NCBI GenBank assembly: GCA_944989445.1
Contig: CALYLW010000068.1
Location: forward strand, 253,001-317,000
Length of the DNA stretch: 64,000 nt
Source: Ampullaceana balthica
Lineage: Eukaryota > Mollusca > Gastropoda > Lymnaeidae
Reading direction: 5' to 3'
Within the stretch, counting starts at the first letter, position 1; every line of letters begins with the position of its first letter. The translations under genes and the position numbers were made by a program. Below, piece after piece: positions 62,101 through 64,000 of this stretch. Under the pieces are notes generated by a model. That model did not search any database. It saw only the letters and a program-made list of their open reading frames with translations, and was not told the DNA's origin.

Positions 62101-63004
62101 CAGCCCTTTGGTTTTTCATTCAGTAGCATTAGTGTCACAATACTTTGGACTCGTTATGAAGTTTTAAGTTTTGGAATTAGAAAAGTTCACATATTTTATT
62201 ATAGATCCATATGTATTTTTAAAAAAAATTTTCCCTTGGCTTTTAAAAAGCTTATTAACATGCCGCCGCCAATCAATGTGCCGCCCGGAGCATTTGATTG
62301 GTTCATGTCTGAGATTGATCGTATACAGACGTTTTCGCTTTTACAACAGGAGTGGCTGTCAAATTTGAACAACTCATTAATTTACCAGCAGATCATACTA
62401 CCTAAGCCTTTTGCTATTTAAGTTCAGTAGCATAATTATCAGAATAATGTACATGCAATATGGAGTTTGAAGTTTTGGAAGTAAAAACATTTACATGTTT
62501 TACGATAGTTGATTTATTAATTTTCTCAATATCTTATTTTGTTTCATTTTATTTTGATCAAACTTTCCACTATTGTTAAAATTGTCATTCTTCGAAACTA
62601 ATTAACAACGAGGAATTTGCCACCCCTAAAAAAGTGCCGCCCGGGGAATTCGCCCCCCTTGCCCCCCCCCCTTCTCGATACGCCACTGCTGCCCCAAATA
62701 CTGCCACTAATGAAATATTTTGTTTATTCACCTTCATTGGTTTTATTGTACTTTAAAGAACGAAATTTAAAACCTTTAATCACCATTCCTTGAAAGTGCC
62801 CCGAGCCGAGCAGGCCATTATAAAGAAATCACTAAGTAATGAGGTTATTCTTAGAATTAAAATGACTCTCACTTATCTTACACCTCTGCTCTGGGAACTT
62901 GAATCCAACTTTGCAAGACTGGCAGACTCCTGTGATATTATCACAGGCTGGTTCACACTGTCGACAACTTTCACACTGCGACCCGAAAGTGAACTTCGGG
63001 CACC
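52935..63004 (-). CDS. Gene 2: paralogous EGF-like type I membrane protein (5' part beyond window)
   Basis: Four exons on minus: 63004-62873, 60715-60539, 54786-54708, 53124-52935. All have AG/GT junctions and matching phases, giving about 190 residues: EGF-like module 1, EGF-like module 2 with stalk, transmembrane helix, 62-residue tail. Exon lengths 132 and 177 nt equal those of gene 1, so the two genes descend from one ancestor. By analogy the TSP1 exons and N-terminus should lie to the right of 64000. Both genes point towards each other with a 12-kb gap filled by repeats. Introns contain three minisatellite fields, an LTR element and a hAT. A cell-surface receptor is inferred. Confidence 0.85.
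53462..53640. repeat. 36-bp minisatellite in gene 2 intron, 5 copies
   Basis: Unit gtgacggtatggtcatcatt plus tgtttatttaatgaat; single-base differences between copies. Confidence 0.92.
54087..54448. repeat. 20-bp minisatellite in gene 2 intron, 18 copies
   Basis: Unit ttgatcacatatttagacta, extremely homogeneous. It lies in the same intron as the 36-bp array. Confidence 0.95.
54708..54786 (-). CDS. Gene 2 exon: transmembrane helix
   Basis: Acceptor (minus) ctctaattttag|aa, donor actttg|gtaagt. It encodes EAENIRI followed by about 19 hydrophobic residues (FIWLLIGFQIIPISLLIAL). 79 nt, against 82 nt in gene 1, same phases. Confidence 0.88.
55211..55268. repeat. 15-bp tandem repeat, ~4 copies
   Basis: ttatcattggtgtta units directly before the 30-bp array. 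Confidence 0.85.
55275..55911. repeat. 30-bp minisatellite, left part (~21 copies)
   Basis: Unit ttatgttggagtaactggtg plus ctcaatgtac. Homogeneous; continues after the LTR element at 59844. Open frames in it are period artefacts. Confidence 0.96.
55917..56218 (+). repeat. 5' LTR of copy B
   Basis: 302 bp, starts tgtcacgtgtgattaac, ends aatagttaca; contains tatacatattaaagttgttt, the same block as in copy A LTRs. Confidence 0.92.
56877..58818 (+). pseudogene. Gag of LTR copy B: coiled coil, capsid-like, CCHC knuckle, KH-like end
   Basis: ATG at 56877 (MDYYERLTAMAKEMG). Residues ~25-170 are a long charged coiled coil built from repeated (A/T)EEKE(N/Q)(Q/L)R. Capsid-like blocks follow (KYDSHKEKMDVYLDNFESIM, EDWPAQLMTQLTGEAFEAYN, REFHEMRIKMDKDPQI), then a CCHC knuckle CWYCNKPGHMAKQCYHNKG, an Arg/Tyr/Asn-rich repeat region and a KH-like C-terminus. 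Defects: TAA at 57000, a frameshift near 57233, and TGA at 57799 where copy A has Trp. Nucleic-acid binding and particle formation are the expected roles; here it is broken. Confidence 0.85.
58591..58818 (+). other. KH-like segment at the end of the gag ORF
   Basis: Contains SSDLGRTIGCVLSKI, FQIKVSDSD, NSIELSGNKNGISKAKQLIK, in the order of a KH domain (IGxxGxxI loop, central beta strand, I-x-G...I-x-x-A-x-x-L-I helix). The loop reads IGCVLSKI in place of IGxxGSKI, and copy A has the same IGCVLS. The assignment is by pattern only. Confidence 0.55.
58913..59017 (+). pseudogene. Remnant of Gypsy RNase H C-terminus, copy B
   Basis: MLLADYKFDIKPVKGKDNV and VADILSRM, then stop. About 34 codons; follows the gag stop by 95 bp. 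Same junction in copy A, so the deletion predates both insertions. Confidence 0.8.
59530..59838 (+). repeat. 3' LTR of copy B
   Basis: Partner of 55917-56218; begins tgccacgtgtgattaac, ends aatagttaca. A 7-bp-longer stretch near the end (catataaaaag). Confidence 0.92.
59844..60178. repeat. 30-bp minisatellite, right part (~11 copies)
   Basis: Continuation of the array at 55275-55911, separated by the LTR element. Confidence 0.95.
60179..60445. repeat. Diverged ~31-bp repeats leading to the gene 2 stalk-exon donor
   Basis: Units like taatgttggagtcattgatg plus ctgactgtact. On minus they read cattag|gtacag or cattaa|gtacag, matching the exon donor region cgatag|gtacct. This links the 30-bp array to the splice donor at 60539. 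Confidence 0.85.
60481..60596 (-). repeat. 58-bp duplication of the gene 2 stalk-exon end and donor
   Basis: On minus, cactaatgcctccatcgatag|gtacc (true donor at 60538) is followed 58 bp later by actaatgcctccatcgttag|gtatc. Both have agtgg(c/a)acctaccac upstream. Use of the second donor would add 58 nt and shift the frame. Confidence 0.9.
60539..60715 (-). CDS. Gene 2 exon: EGF-like module 2 and stalk
   Basis: Acceptor (minus) tggtccgccag|aa, donor cgatag|gtacct; 177 nt, phase 1-1. The EGF part reads CAPGEFGKDCEGSCQVKCG, then LTGKC. The stalk (VVVVEENTTKLEVAPTTSLM) is less Thr-rich than gene 1's and has one NTT sequon. Confidence 0.9.
60837..62688 (-). mobile_element. hAT transposon (ZMYM1-like type) in gene 2 intron
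   Basis: Ends ccgcggcgtagcgtgggta and (rc) cagtggcgtatcgagaagg, each followed by G/C homopolymer-rich text (cccccc, gggggg). Flanked by ctgccacc (60829-60836) and ctgcccca (62689-62696), an 8-bp duplication with two mismatches. 1.85 kb with a partial transposase. Confidence 0.75.
61465..61791 (-). pseudogene. hAT transposase fragment, ZMYM1-like
   Basis: On minus: FTQHWNNLIAAIDIAF, ADEGLNTRTDTGTLLVTLKY, KHLKLCTTLK. The pattern 'W-x-x-L...A-x-G-L-x-x-x-I/T-D...F/L-V-x-L' is that of the middle of ZMYM1/TTF-type hAT transposases. No full domain remains. Confidence 0.65.
62873..63004 (-). CDS. Gene 2 exon: EGF-like module 1
   Basis: Acceptor (minus) gtcctgcacag|gg, donor gataa|gtgaga; 132 nt, phase 1-1. 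It reads CPKFTFGSQCESCRQCEPAC, then ITGVCQSCKVGF and a final Cys; all Cys positions equal gene 1 exon e. NIT is a sequon. No tandem repeat at this donor. Confidence 0.92.
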   Translation of the reverse strand, partial: GARSSLSGRSVKVVDSVNQPVIISQESASLAKLDSSSQSRGVR

Positions 63005-63759
63005 CTGTGCAGGACAAAGAAATACAATGGCTGAATCAGTTAATAGTTTGGTGGATATAATTTATAATAAATAAGAAATTTAGATTTAGATTGCATATTT
63101 GTTGTATGATTTGAAATCGCTAGTCAATTGATATTTAAAAAATACATGATTTGCTTTGTATGTTCGTTCGTTCGAAAAGCTGTTTGCACAGCGCTAAAAA
63201 AAAGGCCTTGAAAAAAGATTATTGCACTAAAAATAACTCTTTTCGAATGTCCGCATAAAATAAACAATATAACAGCCCAAGTGACTCACTCACTCACTGA
63301 ATACATGTGTCCGTAACGCTATGATATCACTGTTTCAGCTTATATTTTAATACAAGGCATGCATTGGGTGTGCAAAATAATTATAAATGAAAGATTCTTC
63401 CGTATATGATACATTGTTTTAGCTTATATTTTAATTTTGAAAAAGGGAACGATGTAAAAAGGGGATTTGAGGATTTATAACTATAAAGTACTTTGTGTAC
63501 ATTTCAGGAAGTTTAATATTTCGTATTTATCAAACGAGGATTAGGTACTTGGGCTTTTGAAAAAAGTGGGCTCCGTAGGCACCCTACAATCCTTAGTTGT
63601 TCAATATGGAAATGAGATTTAAATTTTCTCTCTTTGTTTCTACATTTTCTGATTATTTACTATACGGCTTTCCGGCAAAAGGGACAATTACAAAAACTAT
63701 TTCAGCTGAAATATATTTATTTTGAAAAATTCCGTCATATTTGACGGGTAATACACTAG
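63005..63759. mobile_element. Gene 2 intron with a Helitron-like 3' end
   Basis: At 63732-63759 a hairpin ccgtca-tatt-tgacgg is followed by gtaatacaCTAG and then T, as expected for a Helitron 3' terminus. Its 5' end is not identified (possibly near 63116). No exon of gene 2 is visible here. Confidence 0.45.
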
Positions 63760-64000
63760 TATTTATATAATTATGAATCAAATGTATTATTCAATACCAG
63801 TCTGGTCACTTAAACAAGAAAAAAAATATTATCCTATCAACTTTACTTGAAAAAATTACAACACAAAATGAATCAAATCCCTGGCATTGTCGCCTAGCCA
63901 CTGAAACATCTCGCATGAAAAAGCAGAAAATAATTTTTTAGTCACAAACTAAGTAGTCACACAGGGGGAAAGAACTTTTGTGTTAGTTGATCCAATTTTA
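63760..64000. other. AT-rich sequence to window end
   Basis: No feature recognised; presumed intron of gene 2. Confidence 0.35.

Noticed and set aside
62056..62421. 121-codon plus ORF inside the ZMYM-type hAT
   Set aside because: Overlaps element-internal decayed DNA; no recognisable domain and no sign of a host gene.
62790..63074. Plus-strand ORF over the 62.9-kb region
   Set aside because: Antisense of gene 2 EGF exon 1.

Overview
This is a window of a repeat-rich, AT-rich animal nuclear genome. There are no prokaryotic gene neighbourhoods. Coding sequence is split into short exons with GT-AG junctions, and most of the DNA is transposable elements and tandem repeats. The element mix (RTE-like and CR1/L2-like LINEs, a Penelope GIY-YIG fragment, hAT transposons and MITEs, Helitron-like hairpin repeats, a Gypsy-derived LTR family) and the mollusc-like TSP1/EGF membrane proteins suggest a lophotrochozoan. 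A gastropod is my best guess, but species cannot be fixed without a search.

The window holds two host genes, apparently paralogues, in convergent orientation. Gene 1 (+ strand, 22419-41008; eight exons seen, 5' end missing) encodes a type I membrane protein. In order it has an unrecognised ectodomain exon, one thrombospondin type-1 repeat split over two exons, two EGF-like modules, a Thr-rich stalk, a transmembrane helix and a short cytoplasmic tail ending in ETYV. Gene 2 (- strand, 63004 down to 52935; four exons seen, N-terminal part beyond the right edge) has the same C-terminal architecture. Its 132-nt and 177-nt EGF exons have the same lengths and phases as in gene 1. All junction phases agree in both genes, which is the main evidence that they are real.

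Layout. 1-5.3 kb: GC-box repeat units with an almost full-length RTE-like LINE (11-bp target duplication) and a 22-bp array. 6.6-11.0 kb: LTR retroelement copy A (- strand) with a nested CR1/L2-like LINE 3' end. 12.9-17.6 kb: decayed LINE with a C-terminal zinc finger, interrupted by a Penelope-like fragment. 17.7-22.2 kb: a tRNA-derived SINE and a long block of ~165-bp GC-box units. 22.4-41.0 kb: gene 1, whose introns carry minisatellites, hAT elements, a MITE and a deleted CR1-like LINE. 41-52.9 kb: intergenic repeats, including a 7.1-kb array of a 54-bp satellite. 52.9-63.0 kb: gene 2, whose introns carry minisatellites, LTR copy B (inserted inside a 30-bp minisatellite) and a ZMYM-type hAT.

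Two observations stand out. First, five exons of the two genes have, at their 5' splice site, a tandem repeat whose unit contains the donor itself, in several cases with the last 10-28 nt of the exon. The minisatellites therefore look seeded at splice donors and multiply them. Second, both LTR copies belong to a gag-only (pol-deleted) Gypsy-derived family sharing one deletion junction, and the gag ORF ends in a KH-like segment after the CCHC zinc knuckle.
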